From Streptomyces barkulensis (GTDB taxonomy: Bacteria > Actinomycetota > Actinomycetes > Streptomycetales > Streptomycetaceae): a stretch of 64,000 bases of DNA. This document shows positions 50,157 through 60,741 of this stretch, piece after piece; position 1 is the first letter of the stretch; every line of letters begins with the position of its first letter. A model generated the notes under the pieces. It saw only the letters and a list, made by a program, of their open reading frames with translations, searched no databases and had not been told where the DNA came from. The stretch is from positions 1 to 64,000 of the forward strand of contig NZ_PGSG01000115.1 of assembly GCF_002843305.1 (NCBI RefSeq), written 5' to 3'. The translations under genes were made by a program, and so were the position numbers.

Positions 50157-51394
50157 AGCGCACCACCGCCCCGTGCGCACAGCCGCTCCAGCCGCGGCCA
50201 GCCCCGCTCCCGCAGGAAGCCGTCCGGCCCCCGGACGGCGGCGGGCACCGTCACCACCAGGCCGTACCGGTCCTGCTCCAGCACATGGATCTCGGCGATC
50301 CGCCTCTGGCCCCGGCGGTCCCGGACCAGATGGACCACCACCGACAGCGCCGCCGCGAGCTGACTGTGCAGCGCCGTCCGGTCGAGCCCCGCCGTGGTGC
50401 CCAGCGCCTCCAGCCGGGCCGGTACGTCGGCCGCCGCGTTGGCGTGAACCGTCCCACAGCCCCCCTCATGGCCTGTGTTGAGCGCGGCCAGCAGATCCGT
50501 CACCTCCGCGCCGCGCACCTCGCCGACCACGAGCCGGTCCGGCCGCATGCGCAGCGCCTGCCGCACCAGATCCCGCAGGGTGACACGGCCTACGCCCTCC
50601 TGGTTGGCCGGACGCGTCTCCAGCCGCACCACATGCGGATGGTCGGGACGCAGCTCGGCGGAGTCCTCGGCCAGGACGATCCGCTCCCTCGGCCCCACCA
50701 GCCCCAGCAGGCTCGACAGCAAGGTCGTCTTTCCCGACCCCGTCCCGCCGCTGACCAGGAACGACAGCCTGGCGTCCAGGATCGCCCCCAGCAGTGCCTC
50801 TCCGCCCGGGGGCACCGTGCCGGCCGCCACCAGTTCCGGCAGGGCGAAGGCCCGCGGGCGGACCACCCGCAGGGACAGGCATGTGCAGCCGACCGCCACC
50901 GGGGGCAGCACCGCGTGCAGCCGGGTGCCGTCCGGGAGCCGGGCGTCCACCCAGGGGTGGGCGTCGTCCAGCCGCCGCCCCGCCGAGGTGGCCAGCCGCT
51001 GGGCGAGCCTGCGCACCGCCGCCGCGTCGGGGAAACGGACGGCGGTCCGCTCCACCGCGCCACCGCGATCCACCCAGACCTCGTCCGGAGCGGTCACCAG
51101 GACGTCCGTGACCTCCGGCTCCGCCAGCAGCGGCTCCAGCGGACCGGCACCGACCATCTCCGACCGCAGTGCCTCCACCACGCCCAGCACCGCGCTGTCC
51201 CCGAGCAGCCGCCCCTGGGCCCGCAGCGCCGCCGCGACCCGGGCGGGCGTGGGTTCCGCGCCGGCTTCCGCCAGCCGCAGACGCACCGCGTCCACCAGCG
51301 TCCGCGGAGCGGGCGCCCCGCCGTAAGCATCCGCCCGCGCCCGGGCGTCCGTTCCCCCGCGTGTCCCTCCCAGGGCGTGCGCACGCGCGCTCAC
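50153..51394 (-). CDS. tadA: Tad secretion ATPase TadA (CpaF/VirB11 type)
   Basis: A 413-residue VirB11-like ATPase that powers pilus assembly. The Walker A FLVSGGTGSGKTTLLSSLL is at about residues 207-225, the Asp box IVLAEDSAELRP at about 235-246, Walker B RPDRLVVGEVRGAEV at about 285-299, and the His box GCGTVHANAA at about 313-322. The N-terminal domain (about 35-200) is the usual companion. Its start overlaps the TadZ stop. S. coelicolor SCO3556 and M. tuberculosis Rv3659c occupy the same position (recalled). Confidence 0.92.
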   Translation of the reverse strand: MSARAHALGGTRGGTDARARADAYGGAPAPRTLVDAVRLRLAEAGAEPTPARVAAALRAQGRLLGDSAVLGVVEALRSEMVGAGPLEPLLAEPEVTDVLVTAPDEVWVDRGGAVERTAVRFPDAAAVRRLAQRLATSAGRRLDDAHPWVDARLPDGTRLHAVLPPVAVGCTCLSLRVVRPRAFALPELVAAGTVPPGGEALLGAILDARLSFLVSGGTGSGKTTLLSSLLGLVGPRERIVLAEDSAELRPDHPHVVRLETRPANQEGVGRVTLRDLVRQALRMRPDRLVVGEVRGAEVTDLLAALNTGHEGGCGTVHANAAADVPARLEALGTTAGLDRTALHSQLAAALSVVVHLVRDRRGQRRIAEIHVLEQDRYGLVVTVPAAVRGPDGFLRERGWPRLERLCARGGGAL

Positions 51395-52494
51395 GCGGCC
51401 ACACTCCCCCGGCCGCCGGCGGGCCGTGCTCCGCCGCCCTCCGGCAGTGCGCGGGCCCAGAACTCCGAGCAGAACCGGGCCAGTGGACCACGCGTGTCCG
51501 CTCCGGGCGGCCGACCCGCTTCCACCGCGGCCGGCAGTCCTGTCTCGGAGGGCATTTCACCGGCGAGCCTCAGCCCCAGCAGCCGGGCGATCTCCGCACC
51601 GTCCAGCCCCGCCCCGAAGGGGCCCCGCACCACCGCCCGCATGTCCCGCAGTACCAGGCCGGCCCGGGAGGCGACCCGCTGCGTCGCCGCGACGGCCCGC
51701 AGTTCGGCGGGCACGACCAGCAGACCGAGGTCGAGTTGCGCCAGCACCTCGGCGACCGTCTCGTCCAGCCGCCGCGGCAGGTCGACCACGACCACTCCGC
51801 CGCGCCGTCTGGCCGCCCCCAGGACCGCGCGCACCGCCTCCGGTGGGACGGCCGCGCTCTCCCCCCTGTCCCAGCTGAGCAGCCGCAGACCGTGCAGCCT
51901 GGGCAGGGACTCCTCCAGAGCCGCACCGCCGACCCGGCCGCGCGAGTCGGCGAACGCGGGCCAGCGCAGGCCCTCCGCCCGTTCCCCTCCGAGCAGGATG
52001 TCGAGCCCGCCGCCGAGCGGATCGCCGTCGACGAGCATCGTGCGATGCCCGGCACGCGCGGCCGTAAGAGCCAGTGCGCAGGCCAGTGTGGAGGCCCCGG
52101 CCCCGCCTCGGCCTCCCATCACCCCGACGGTCAGCGCCTGCCGCCCGACGCCCTCGGCCGCGTCGGCGATCCGGCCGGTGAGCCACGACTCGCCGTCGGG
52201 CAGGAGCACCACGTGCTCCGCTCCGATCCCCACGCCGCGCCGCCAGACGCCGGGGTCGTCCAGATCCCGGCCGATCAGCAGCACCCCCGGTCGGCGCGCA
52301 GGCGCACGCGCCGACCGGTACAGCGCGTCGGCCCGGTCGTCACCGACCAGCACCAGCGGTGCGTTCTCCCATCGCCCCTGGACCGGCGGCGCCCCGTGGG
52401 CCACCTCCGCCTCGGCCCCGGCCGCCGCGCACAGACGCAGCAGATCGTCCAGCAACTTCTCGTCCTCGGTGACGATCAGGATGCTTCCGGTCAC
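51391..52494 (-). CDS. TadZ/CpaE-like localisation ATPase (Ssd type)
   Basis: A 367-residue protein: an N-terminal receiver-like part (about 1-110, LIVTEDEKLLDDLL) and a ParA/MinD-like domain with a deviant Walker A VMGGRGGAGASTLA (about residues 124-137) and VVVDLPRRLDE (about 227-237). TadZ/CpaE proteins place the pilus at the cell pole. The M. tuberculosis homologue Rv3660c is named Ssd and is linked to septum regulation. GTG 52494 has GAAGGGG upstream. First gene of the tad operon. Confidence 0.85.
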   Translation of the reverse strand: MTGSILIVTEDEKLLDDLLRLCAAAGAEAEVAHGAPPVQGRWENAPLVLVGDDRADALYRSARAPARRPGVLLIGRDLDDPGVWRRGVGIGAEHVVLLPDGESWLTGRIADAAEGVGRQALTVGVMGGRGGAGASTLACALALTAARAGHRTMLVDGDPLGGGLDILLGGERAEGLRWPAFADSRGRVGGAALEESLPRLHGLRLLSWDRGESAAVPPEAVRAVLGAARRRGGVVVVDLPRRLDETVAEVLAQLDLGLLVVPAELRAVAATQRVASRAGLVLRDMRAVVRGPFGAGLDGAEIARLLGLRLAGEMPSETGLPAAVEAGRPPGADTRGPLARFCSEFWARALPEGGGARPAGGRGSVAA

Positions 52495-52947
52495 GTCCCG
52501 TTCCCCTTCCGGATTCTCGCTCTCCAGTTCGCGGCGGATCCGCGAACTCCGTGCTCAATCACCGTGCCGGGGAACGGAAAAACTCGATGATCTTGGTCTA
52601 AATACGTGGACAACTCGGCAGTTGTGAATAACTCACTCACCCAAACGAGCGACTCCGCATGAGCAGACTGACGAATACGGAGAGTGACCGATCGCAGAGA
52701 GGGGAGACCCGCACCGCCGCAGACCGCGGGAGGGGAGGAAGAGGGCCCGGCAAGGCGAAAACGCGCCCGGACATGCGACGACCCCCGCCGGGGGGGAGAG
52801 CGGGGGTCGTCTCCACGGCCGACTCGGGGGGGGGAGGAGCCGGACCGGGGTAGCACGGTCGCGAACGATCCGTGACTTCCATGGTGTACCCGAGAGCCTT
52901 CTCAGGCAAACCCACGCGCCCTACCTTACGCCGAATGGTGGGCGCAT
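52495..52947. promoter_or_regulatory. divergent tad / HAD control region with hairpin
   Basis: No convincing gene. An A/T-richer part (52585-52690) suits the tad promoter. A 12-bp perfect hairpin, arms 52777-52788 and 52800-52811, lies in the leader side of the HAD gene; it could attenuate that gene or end a small RNA. Confidence 0.55.
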
Positions 52948-53784
52948 ATGCTCAACCTCGTGGAAAACCACTCGCTGCCGCGCACCGCTGCCTTCTTCGA
53001 CCTGGACAAGACGGTCATTGCGAAGTCGAGCACGCTCACCTTCGGCAAGTCCTTCTACCATGGCGGGCTGATCAGCCGGCGCGCCGCGCTGCGCACCGCG
53101 TACACGCAGTTCGTGTTCCTCGCCGGAGGCGCCGACCACGACCAGATGGAACGGATGCGCGCCTATCTGTCCGCGATGTGCCGCGGCTGGAACGTCCAGC
53201 AGGTCAGGGAGATCATCGCCGAGACCATCCACGAGCTCATCGACCCGATCGTCTACGACGAGGCCGCCTCCCTCATCGAGGAGCACCACCTCGCCGGACG
53301 CGACGTCGTGATCGTGAGCACCTCCGGCGCGGAGGTGGTCGAGCCGATCGGCGAGCTGATAGGCGCGGACCGCGTCGTGGCGACGCGCATGGTCGTCGAG
53401 GACGGCTGCTTCACCGGCGAGATCGAGTACTACGCGTACGGCCCGACCAAGGCGGAGGCCGTGCGGGAACTGGCGGAGTCCGAGGGATACGACCTCTCGC
53501 GCTGCTACGCCTACAGCGACTCGGCCACCGACATCCCCATGCTGGAGGCGGTCGGCCACCCGCACGCCGTCAACCCCGACCGGGCACTGCGCCGGGAGGC
53601 GGTGGCCCGGGACTGGCCGATCCTCGCCTTCCAGCGCCCGGTCCGCCTCAAGCAGCGGGTGCCCTCCCTCGCCATGCCCCGGCGTCCCGCGCTGGCCGCC
53701 GCGGTGGCGGTGGGAGCGGCGGCGGCGACCGCCGGCCTGGTCTGGTACGCGAACCGGCGGCGCGCCCGCCTCAACACGGCATGA
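52948..53784 (+). CDS. HAD-IB phosphatase with C-terminal membrane anchor
   Basis: A 278-residue HAD-IB (SerB-like) hydrolase. Motif I is AAFFDLDKTVIAKSS (about residues 14-28), motif II VIVSTSGAEVVE (about 120-131), motif III/IV CYAYSDSATDIPML (about 185-198). A C-terminal Ala-rich membrane segment (about 247-268) anchors it. It occupies the position of SCO3558 (annotated as related to morphological differentiation) and Rv3661. It is divergent from tad and ends at a hairpin at 53862-53895. Confidence 0.88.
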   Translation: MLNLVENHSLPRTAAFFDLDKTVIAKSSTLTFGKSFYHGGLISRRAALRTAYTQFVFLAGGADHDQMERMRAYLSAMCRGWNVQQVREIIAETIHELIDPIVYDEAASLIEEHHLAGRDVVIVSTSGAEVVEPIGELIGADRVVATRMVVEDGCFTGEIEYYAYGPTKAEAVRELAESEGYDLSRCYAYSDSATDIPMLEAVGHPHAVNPDRALRREAVARDWPILAFQRPVRLKQRVPSLAMPRRPALAAAVAVGAAAATAGLVWYANRRRARLNTA

Positions 53785-53861
53785 GCGCCGCCCCTCCCCG
53801 GCCGGATCCCATGGGCGCCCCGCACACCCCCCGCAGGCACCCGTGGGCGTCCACGGGCCTT

Positions 53862-53895
53862 CATGGACGCCTATGGGTATCCATGGGCGTCCATG
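53862..53895 (+). terminator. hairpin after the HAD phosphatase gene
   Basis: CATGGACGCC at 53862-53871 pairs with GGCGTCCATG at 53886-53895, followed by GGGGCTTTTGAAA. Surrounding CATGGGCGTCCA repeats allow other folds. Confidence 0.75.
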
Positions 53896-53919
53896 GGGCT
53901 TTTGAAAGGTAAAGCAAAG

Positions 53920-54110
53920 CTCTGCCGGGATGGGTTCCACTTCGTCCCCGGGTGGGGTACAAAGGAGTCAACGGCCCGCGAGACCTGGTCGATACCACCC
54001 GAAAGGGAGGCTCGGCACAGACGAAGGCCCCACGGACCGAGCATGGAAGCCGGGAACCCACGCGCAGCAGACCCGCGATAGGGCCGGCCGCACCAGGGTC
54101 GGGCGAAGTC
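53920..54110 (+). ncRNA. ssrS: probable 6S-like RNA interval
   Basis: There is no gene between 53785 and 54243, but the sequence is structured: GGGTTCC (53935) faces GGAACCC (54053), CTTCGTC (53943) faces GACGAAG (54021), and a run of short G/C stems lies between. In S. coelicolor the 6S-like RNA scr3559 is reported between SCO3558 and SCO3559; the flanking genes here are their apparent orthologues. The ends and the strand are my estimate. The 54110-54243 remainder shows no feature I can name. Confidence 0.5.
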
Positions 54111-54243
54111 CCCCCTGATGACGGCGATACCGTGCACGCCTGGTACCCCGGCCGACGTGCCAGCGGCGACACCGACCTCGCGCCGGTGCCGCCGCATCAC
54201 TGTGTGCGGAGGTCTTCGGCAACGCCTCCCGGGTTCCCGGGCG

Positions 54244-55068
54244 TCAGGCCGCCCCGCGCTGAAGGGCCTCACAGACCGCGGTGCTCTCCCGCGCGCCCAG
54301 CCCCACCGCCCGGCCGCAGTGGCCGATCCATCCCGCCACTCCCTCCGGGGTGCCGGAGACATATCCCTTCAGCGCCTCGACATAGGCGTCGGCGCCCTGC
54401 TCCGCGTGACCGACCTCCGCGGGGCAGACGGACTTCGGATCCAGACCGCCGCCGATCAGCACGATCCGCTCCGCCGCCCGGGCGACCAGGCCGTTGTACG
54501 TGCCGAAGGGCCGCAGGGCCATCAGCTCGCCGTGCACCACCGCCGCCACCACCAGCGCGGGCGCGGAGGTGCCCGCCACGACGAGCTGCGCCAGGGCGTC
54601 CAGCCGGGCCGAGACCTCGGCGGCGTCCGGCAGCGCCGGCCCGGACACCAGCGTCTCCTCCACCGGTTCGCCCGCCAGCCGCGGCCGGCCCACACGGTCG
54701 CCCTCCGCCTCGCCGCCCGCCGCCACCAGATGGAGTCTGGCCAGCACCCGCAGGGGCGACTGCCGCCACACGTCCAGCAGTTGGCCCGCCTCCGCGGTGG
54801 CCCGCAGGGCCGCGCCGACCGTACGAGCCTCGGTGTCCGCACCGAAGTCGCTGCGGCGCCGCACCTCCTCCAGCGGCCAGTCGGCGCCGCCGAGCGCCGC
54901 CGAGGCGCGGGCGCCCCGCAGCACCGCCTCGGCGGTGACCTCGCTGCTGCGCCGCCGCATCACCCGGTGCCCGTACACCCGGTCCACGGCCTTGCGCACC
55001 GATTCGACGGAGTCGGCGACGCCGGGCAGCGCGCCCAGCGCGGCGAGGGGATCAGCAGTCGTAGACAT
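54244..55068 (-). CDS. Fic-like protein with degenerate motif (Rv3662c/SCO3559 type)
   Basis: A 274-residue, mostly helical protein, often annotated as an oxidoreductase without good reason. A segment at about residues 188-203, LRPFGTYNGLVARAAER, resembles the Fic motif HPFxxGNGRxxR but has Arg in place of the catalytic His and YNG in place of GNG. It is therefore probably not an active AMP-transferase. Its place next to the HAD phosphatase and the 6S-like RNA is conserved in S. coelicolor and M. tuberculosis (recalled). Function unknown. Confidence 0.65.
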   Translation of the reverse strand: MSTTADPLAALGALPGVADSVESVRKAVDRVYGHRVMRRRSSEVTAEAVLRGARASAALGGADWPLEEVRRRSDFGADTEARTVGAALRATAEAGQLLDVWRQSPLRVLARLHLVAAGGEAEGDRVGRPRLAGEPVEETLVSGPALPDAAEVSARLDALAQLVVAGTSAPALVVAAVVHGELMALRPFGTYNGLVARAAERIVLIGGGLDPKSVCPAEVGHAEQGADAYVEALKGYVSGTPEGVAGWIGHCGRAVGLGARESTAVCEALQRGAA

Positions 55069-55172
55069 GCCTAGACCCTACGCACCCCCGGCGGCGTGAA
55101 CGCCCCACGATCGAGTGGTCTTCTTCACGCGGTCCCCCTCCGTACCGCGAGCACCCCACTACGCTTCCGACC

Positions 55173-56174
55173 ATGAAAATCGCTTTCGTAGGAAAGGGCG
55201 GCAGCGGCAAGACGACGCTGTCCTCGCTGTTCGTCCGTCACCTCGCCGCCCAGCACCTTCCCGTCGTCGCCGTGGACGCCGACATCAACCAGCACCTGGG
55301 CGTCGCGCTGGGCCTGGACGAGGAGGAGGCGGCCGCCCTGCCCGCGATGGGCGCCCACCTGCCGCTGATCAAGGATTACCTGCGCGGCGCCAACCCCCGG
55401 ATCGCCTCGGCCGGGACGATGATCAAGACGACTCCGCCCGGTGAGGGATCCCGGCTGCTGCGGATCACCGAGGACAATCCCGTGTACGACGCATGCGCCC
55501 GCCGCGTCCGGCCCGGCGGCGTCCCCGACGGCGGCGAGGTACGGCTGCTGGCCACCGGCCCCTTCACCGAGGCGGATCTGGGCGTGGCCTGCTACCACTC
55601 CAAGGTCGGCGCCGTCGAGCTGTGCCTGAACCATCTGGTCGACGGACGCGGGGAGTTCGTGGTCGTCGACATGACGGCGGGCTCGGACTCCTTCGCCTCC
55701 GGGATGTTCACACGCTTCGACATGACGTTCCTGGTGGCCGAGCCGACCCGCAAGGGCATGGCGGTCTACCGGCAGTACAAGGAGTACGCCCGGGACTACG
55801 ACGTCCAGTTGCGTGTGGTGGGAAACAAGGTGCAGGGCCAGGACGACCTGGACTTCCTGCACGCGGAGGCCGGGGACGACCTGCTGGTGACCGTCGGGCA
55901 CTCCGACTGGGTACGCGCGATGGAGAAGGGCCGTGTCCGGCCCTTCTCCGAGCTGGAGGACGCGAACCACAAGGCGCTGCGCATGATGCAGGAGACGGCG
56001 GACGCGTCGTACGGGCTGCGCGACTGGGAGCGCTACACCCGGCAGATGGTGCACTTCCACCTGAAGAACGCCGAGAGCTGGGGCAACGCGAAAACGGGAG
56101 CCGACCTGGCGGCCCAGGTCGACCCCGCCTTCGTGCTCCGCGAGGAGCCGGCCCCCGCCTCCCGGGCGGTCTGA
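55173..56174 (+). CDS. CooC-like P-loop ATPase
   Basis: A 333-residue deviant-Walker ATPase. The N-terminus FVGKGGSGKTTLSSLFVRHL (residues about 5-24) and VVAVDADINQHLG (about 32-44) match CooC/ArsA/NifH-type metal-insertion ATPases. A conserved VVVDMTAGSDSFASGMF lies at about 163-179 and VGNKVQGQDDLDFL at about 210-223. CooC loads nickel; here no nickel enzyme is nearby, so the client is unknown. It stands alone on the plus strand, divergent from the Fic-like gene. Confidence 0.8.
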   Translation: MKIAFVGKGGSGKTTLSSLFVRHLAAQHLPVVAVDADINQHLGVALGLDEEEAAALPAMGAHLPLIKDYLRGANPRIASAGTMIKTTPPGEGSRLLRITEDNPVYDACARRVRPGGVPDGGEVRLLATGPFTEADLGVACYHSKVGAVELCLNHLVDGRGEFVVVDMTAGSDSFASGMFTRFDMTFLVAEPTRKGMAVYRQYKEYARDYDVQLRVVGNKVQGQDDLDFLHAEAGDDLLVTVGHSDWVRAMEKGRVRPFSELEDANHKALRMMQETADASYGLRDWERYTRQMVHFHLKNAESWGNAKTGADLAAQVDPAFVLREEPAPASRAV

Positions 56175-56238
56175 GCCGGTTCCCGTCCCCGTCCCTCCGG
56201 TCCCGGCTCCGGCCGCACAGCTTCCACAGGAATGCCGG

Positions 56239-56290
56239 GGCCGGGGGCTACCTGCCGGAGGGCCGGGGGCTACGTGCCGGAGGGCCGGGA
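56239..56290. repeat. 22-bp tandem repeat across the deacetylase stop
   Basis: GGCCGGGGGCTAC(C/G)TGCCGGAG occurs twice in tandem at 56239-56260 and 56261-56282, with eight more bases of a third copy. The second copy contains the TAG stop (56270-56272) of the minus-strand deacetylase gene; the first supplies a spare stop downstream. Confidence 0.8.
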
Positions 56291-57520
56291 GGGGACCGCC
56301 GTCGAGGGGGCGGTCAGGAACCTCTTCCATCCGCCCTCGGGCGCCTGCCCCACCCCGAGCGTGCGGAGCCTCTCCAGGATCCGCGGGTCCTGGGCGTCGA
56401 GCCAGTCGACGAGCTGCCTGAAGGAGACGCAGTGCACGTCGGCCATGGGGCACACCTTCTTGATGACGTCCTCGACGGCCTTCATGTAGACGCCGCCGTT
56501 CCAGCCCTCGAAGTGGTTGCCGATGATCAGCGGTGCGCGGTTGCCGTCGTACGCGCGGTCGAAGCCCTCCAGCAGGCCGTCGCGCATCTGGCGCCCCCAG
56601 GCCTCGCGCTGCGCCGGATCACCGTTGACCGTCCCCGACTGGTTGGCCAGGAAGTTGTAGTCCATCGCGAGCGTCTCGAAGGAACGCCCGGGCATCGGCA
56701 CCTGCTGGAGCGGCAGGTCCCACAGACCGCCCTCCTTGTCGGGCCAGACCTGGGTGCCGTTGCCGGAGGAGTCGTAGCGGAAGCCCATCTCCTTCGCGGC
56801 GGGGAGAAGGTTCTCGCGGCCCTCCAGGCAGGGGGTGCGGCCGCCGACCAGTTCCCGGTCGTAGTCGAAGGGGAGGGGCTCCAGGTCCTTCCAGCCGGTC
56901 GTGGTCTTCCAGTTCTTCACGAACCACTTGGCCTGTTCGATCTCGCTCTTCCACTGCTCGGGCGTCCAGCTGCCGACGCCGTTCGCCCCGCAGAAGTGGC
57001 CGTTGAAGTGGGTGCCTATCTCGTTCCCCTCGAGCCAGGCGCCGCGGAGCTGCTCCAGTGTGGCCCGTATGTTCTCGTCCTTGAGGTAGCCGATGTCCGA
57101 GGCGCCCCGGCCGCGGCCGGGGGGCTCGTAGCGGTGGGCCTCGTCCTCGGGCAGCACGTACACGCCGCTGAGGAAGTACGTCATGTGCGCGTCGTACTTC
57201 CTTCCCACCTCGCGGAAGTGCGAGAAGAGCTTCTTGCTGTCCTCCCCCGCGCCGTCCCAGGAGAAGACGACGAACTGCGGAGGCTTGTCGCCGGGCTTCA
57301 GACGCCCGAACTCGGGCTGGTTCGGCTGGGCGCCTATGTAGGCGGTGGAGCCGTCGCCTATGAGCTCGACCCTGCCCGCGGACTTCGCCTTCCGCCCGTC
57401 CTTGTTCGCGCGGCCCTCGTCCTTCGACACGCTCGGGGACGAGCTCGAGCAACCGACCGCCAGCACGGTCAGTACGGCCGCTCCCGCAGCGCCTCTGGTC
57501 AGCCTCCTCGCGACTCCCAT
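56270..57520 (-). CDS. polysaccharide-deacetylase-like lipoprotein
   Basis: A 416-residue secreted lipoprotein. The signal ends at LAVGCSSS (Cys about residue 20). The catalytic-type domain has FVVFSWDGAGEDSKKLF (about residues 83-99) with one Asp, and EIGTHFNGHFCG (about 167-178) with His residues, recalling NodB deacetylases, though the TFDDG motif is not standard. NHFEGWNGGVYMKAVEDV near residue 345 is conserved in actinobacterial members. Likely substrates are cell-wall glycans. ATG 57520 has GGTGGAG upstream. It converges with the CooC-like gene. Confidence 0.75.
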   Translation of the reverse strand: MGVARRLTRGAAGAAVLTVLAVGCSSSSPSVSKDEGRANKDGRKAKSAGRVELIGDGSTAYIGAQPNQPEFGRLKPGDKPPQFVVFSWDGAGEDSKKLFSHFREVGRKYDAHMTYFLSGVYVLPEDEAHRYEPPGRGRGASDIGYLKDENIRATLEQLRGAWLEGNEIGTHFNGHFCGANGVGSWTPEQWKSEIEQAKWFVKNWKTTTGWKDLEPLPFDYDRELVGGRTPCLEGRENLLPAAKEMGFRYDSSGNGTQVWPDKEGGLWDLPLQQVPMPGRSFETLAMDYNFLANQSGTVNGDPAQREAWGRQMRDGLLEGFDRAYDGNRAPLIIGNHFEGWNGGVYMKAVEDVIKKVCPMADVHCVSFRQLVDWLDAQDPRILERLRTLGVGQAPEGGWKRFLTAPSTAVPSRPSGT

Positions 57521-58102
57521 GCTCTCCACCTCATCGCCTCCGTCGTCGCTTTCGCGCTCTTCCGGCCGATTCGTTCGACCTGCGACCAACCTCACACGCA
57601 CTGTGAGAGGCGCAAGCGAGGAGACCGGTTCCTATGACTTATTCACCCTCGGGTGTGAACAGTGAGCCCGATTGCTTCGACCCCTCTTTCCGGCCTTCCG
57701 GCCTTCCGGCCATCCGCAGGCCCATCCGTGTACGGCCCGGCAGCTGCCCGAGGGCTCGCCGGGGTCGCATGGAATGTACTTCCACGCCGGCGAGACACAG
57801 GCGTACACACCGGATCTTCCGGGCATTTGGGAACGGAGACCAGGTGTCGGCCTTCGCTCCCGTGCGCCCCGGCGCGGCCGTCGCCCGAGCGACCCCGCAC
57901 ACAGCGGGGGAACGGCGCCCCGCGGCGGGGCGAAGATCAAGGAAACAAGCCGTTCGACCGCTCGTCGGCCGCTCACCGACAGGTGTCGACCCCTGAGCGC
58001 AAGAGGTCTACACCACTTGACGGACAACCCTTGTCAGGGAGCGACAAGGGCTGGTCTGCTATGACGCGGGACACACCAGACACCCTGGGAAAGGGAGATG
58101 TC
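57521..58102. promoter_or_regulatory. acsA upstream region
   Basis: A frame at 57634-57996 lacks codon bias and a ribosome site, so I call no gene. TTCCGGCC occurs three times in tandem near 57689-57712. AGAGGTCTACACCACT at 58002-58017 matches 13 of 16 positions of the DasR-type GntR operator (core TGGTCTAGACCA). CTTGTC and GACAAG at 58030-58047 form a small inverted repeat closer to the start. Confidence 0.5.
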
Positions 58103-60067
<1,965 letters not shown>

Positions 60068-60087
60068 TCCGGCACCGGACCCTTCCA

Positions 60088-60131
60088 CAGGGGCGCCCGG
60101 CCACCGCGTGTGCGGTGGCCGGGCGCCCCTG
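60088..60131 (+). terminator. 20-bp perfect hairpin after acsA
   Basis: Bases 60088-60107 pair perfectly with 60112-60131 around GTGT, starting 20 bases past the acsA stop. Confidence 0.92.
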
Positions 60132-60258
60132 TCCGCTGCGGCAGCCCGCGCAGCACAGGCGGCTCGCCGACACCGTGTGCGACGGCGGGCACCGCGGTCC
60201 GGCATGATGCAGACCCTGGCGCAGAGCCATCGACCGACACGACGAGAGGAAGCATGAG

Positions 60259-60741
60259 ATGAGCCCAGCCGACGACGGCCGCAGCATCGGTCAGCTGGTC
60301 GCCTCGGCGACGACCGAACTGTCCGCACTGGTCCACGAGGAGATCGCGCTGGCCAAGGCCGAGCTGCGGCAGGACGTCAAGCGCGGCGCGATCGGCAGCG
60401 GCGCGGCAGTCGCCGCGGGCGTCCTCGCACTCTTCTCACTGCCGGTCTTCAGCTTCGCCGCGGCCTACGGCATCCACAACCTGGGGCTCGGGCTCGCCTG
60501 GTCGTTCACCATCGTGGGGGGCGTTTACCTGCTGGTCGCTCTCATGCTCCTGCTGCTGGCCAAGGCCAAGCTGTCCAAGGTCAAGCCGCCCGAGCGCTCG
60601 ATCGCCTCGGCCAGGCAGTCGGCGGCCGTACTGTCGGGCGTCAAGCCCCACCCCCGGCCCGTTCCGGGCGCGCGGACGGAGCCCAAGTCCGCCGAGACGG
60701 AGACCACGGCCGTCGAGCACGTGACACGCTCTTCCGCATGA
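60259..60741 (+). CDS. phage-holin-family membrane protein (DUF1469)
   Basis: A 160-residue protein with two membrane segments: about residues 45-68 (AAVAAGVLALFSLPVFSFAA) and 78-100 (LAWSFTIVGGVYLLVALMLL). An amphipathic start SIGQLVASATTELSALVHEE matches DUF1469, the actinobacterial putative holin superfamily. GAGGAAGC lies before ATG 60259. The stop overlaps the epoxide hydrolase start (ATGA). M. tuberculosis has the same pair (Rv3669, Rv3670). It is unlikely to be a phage holin; a structural or stress membrane role is more probable. Confidence 0.85.
   Translation: MSPADDGRSIGQLVASATTELSALVHEEIALAKAELRQDVKRGAIGSGAAVAAGVLALFSLPVFSFAAAYGIHNLGLGLAWSFTIVGGVYLLVALMLLLLAKAKLSKVKPPERSIASARQSAAVLSGVKPHPRPVPGARTEPKSAETETTAVEHVTRSSA

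Noticed and set aside
52637..52915. Small frames in the tad/HAD divergent gap
   Set aside because: No codon bias, no ribosome site, and they cross a perfect hairpin.
53920..54110. RNase P RNA or tmRNA in the HAD/Fic gap
   Set aside because: No tRNA-like ends or Ala-tag reading frame for tmRNA and no RNase P core motifs; the 6S-like RNA fits the synteny better.
57634..57996. 120-codon frame upstream of acsA
   Set aside because: Poor codon bias and no ribosome site; it overlaps short tandem repeats. A real gene cannot be fully excluded because S. coelicolor numbering leaves one gene (SCO3562) near here.
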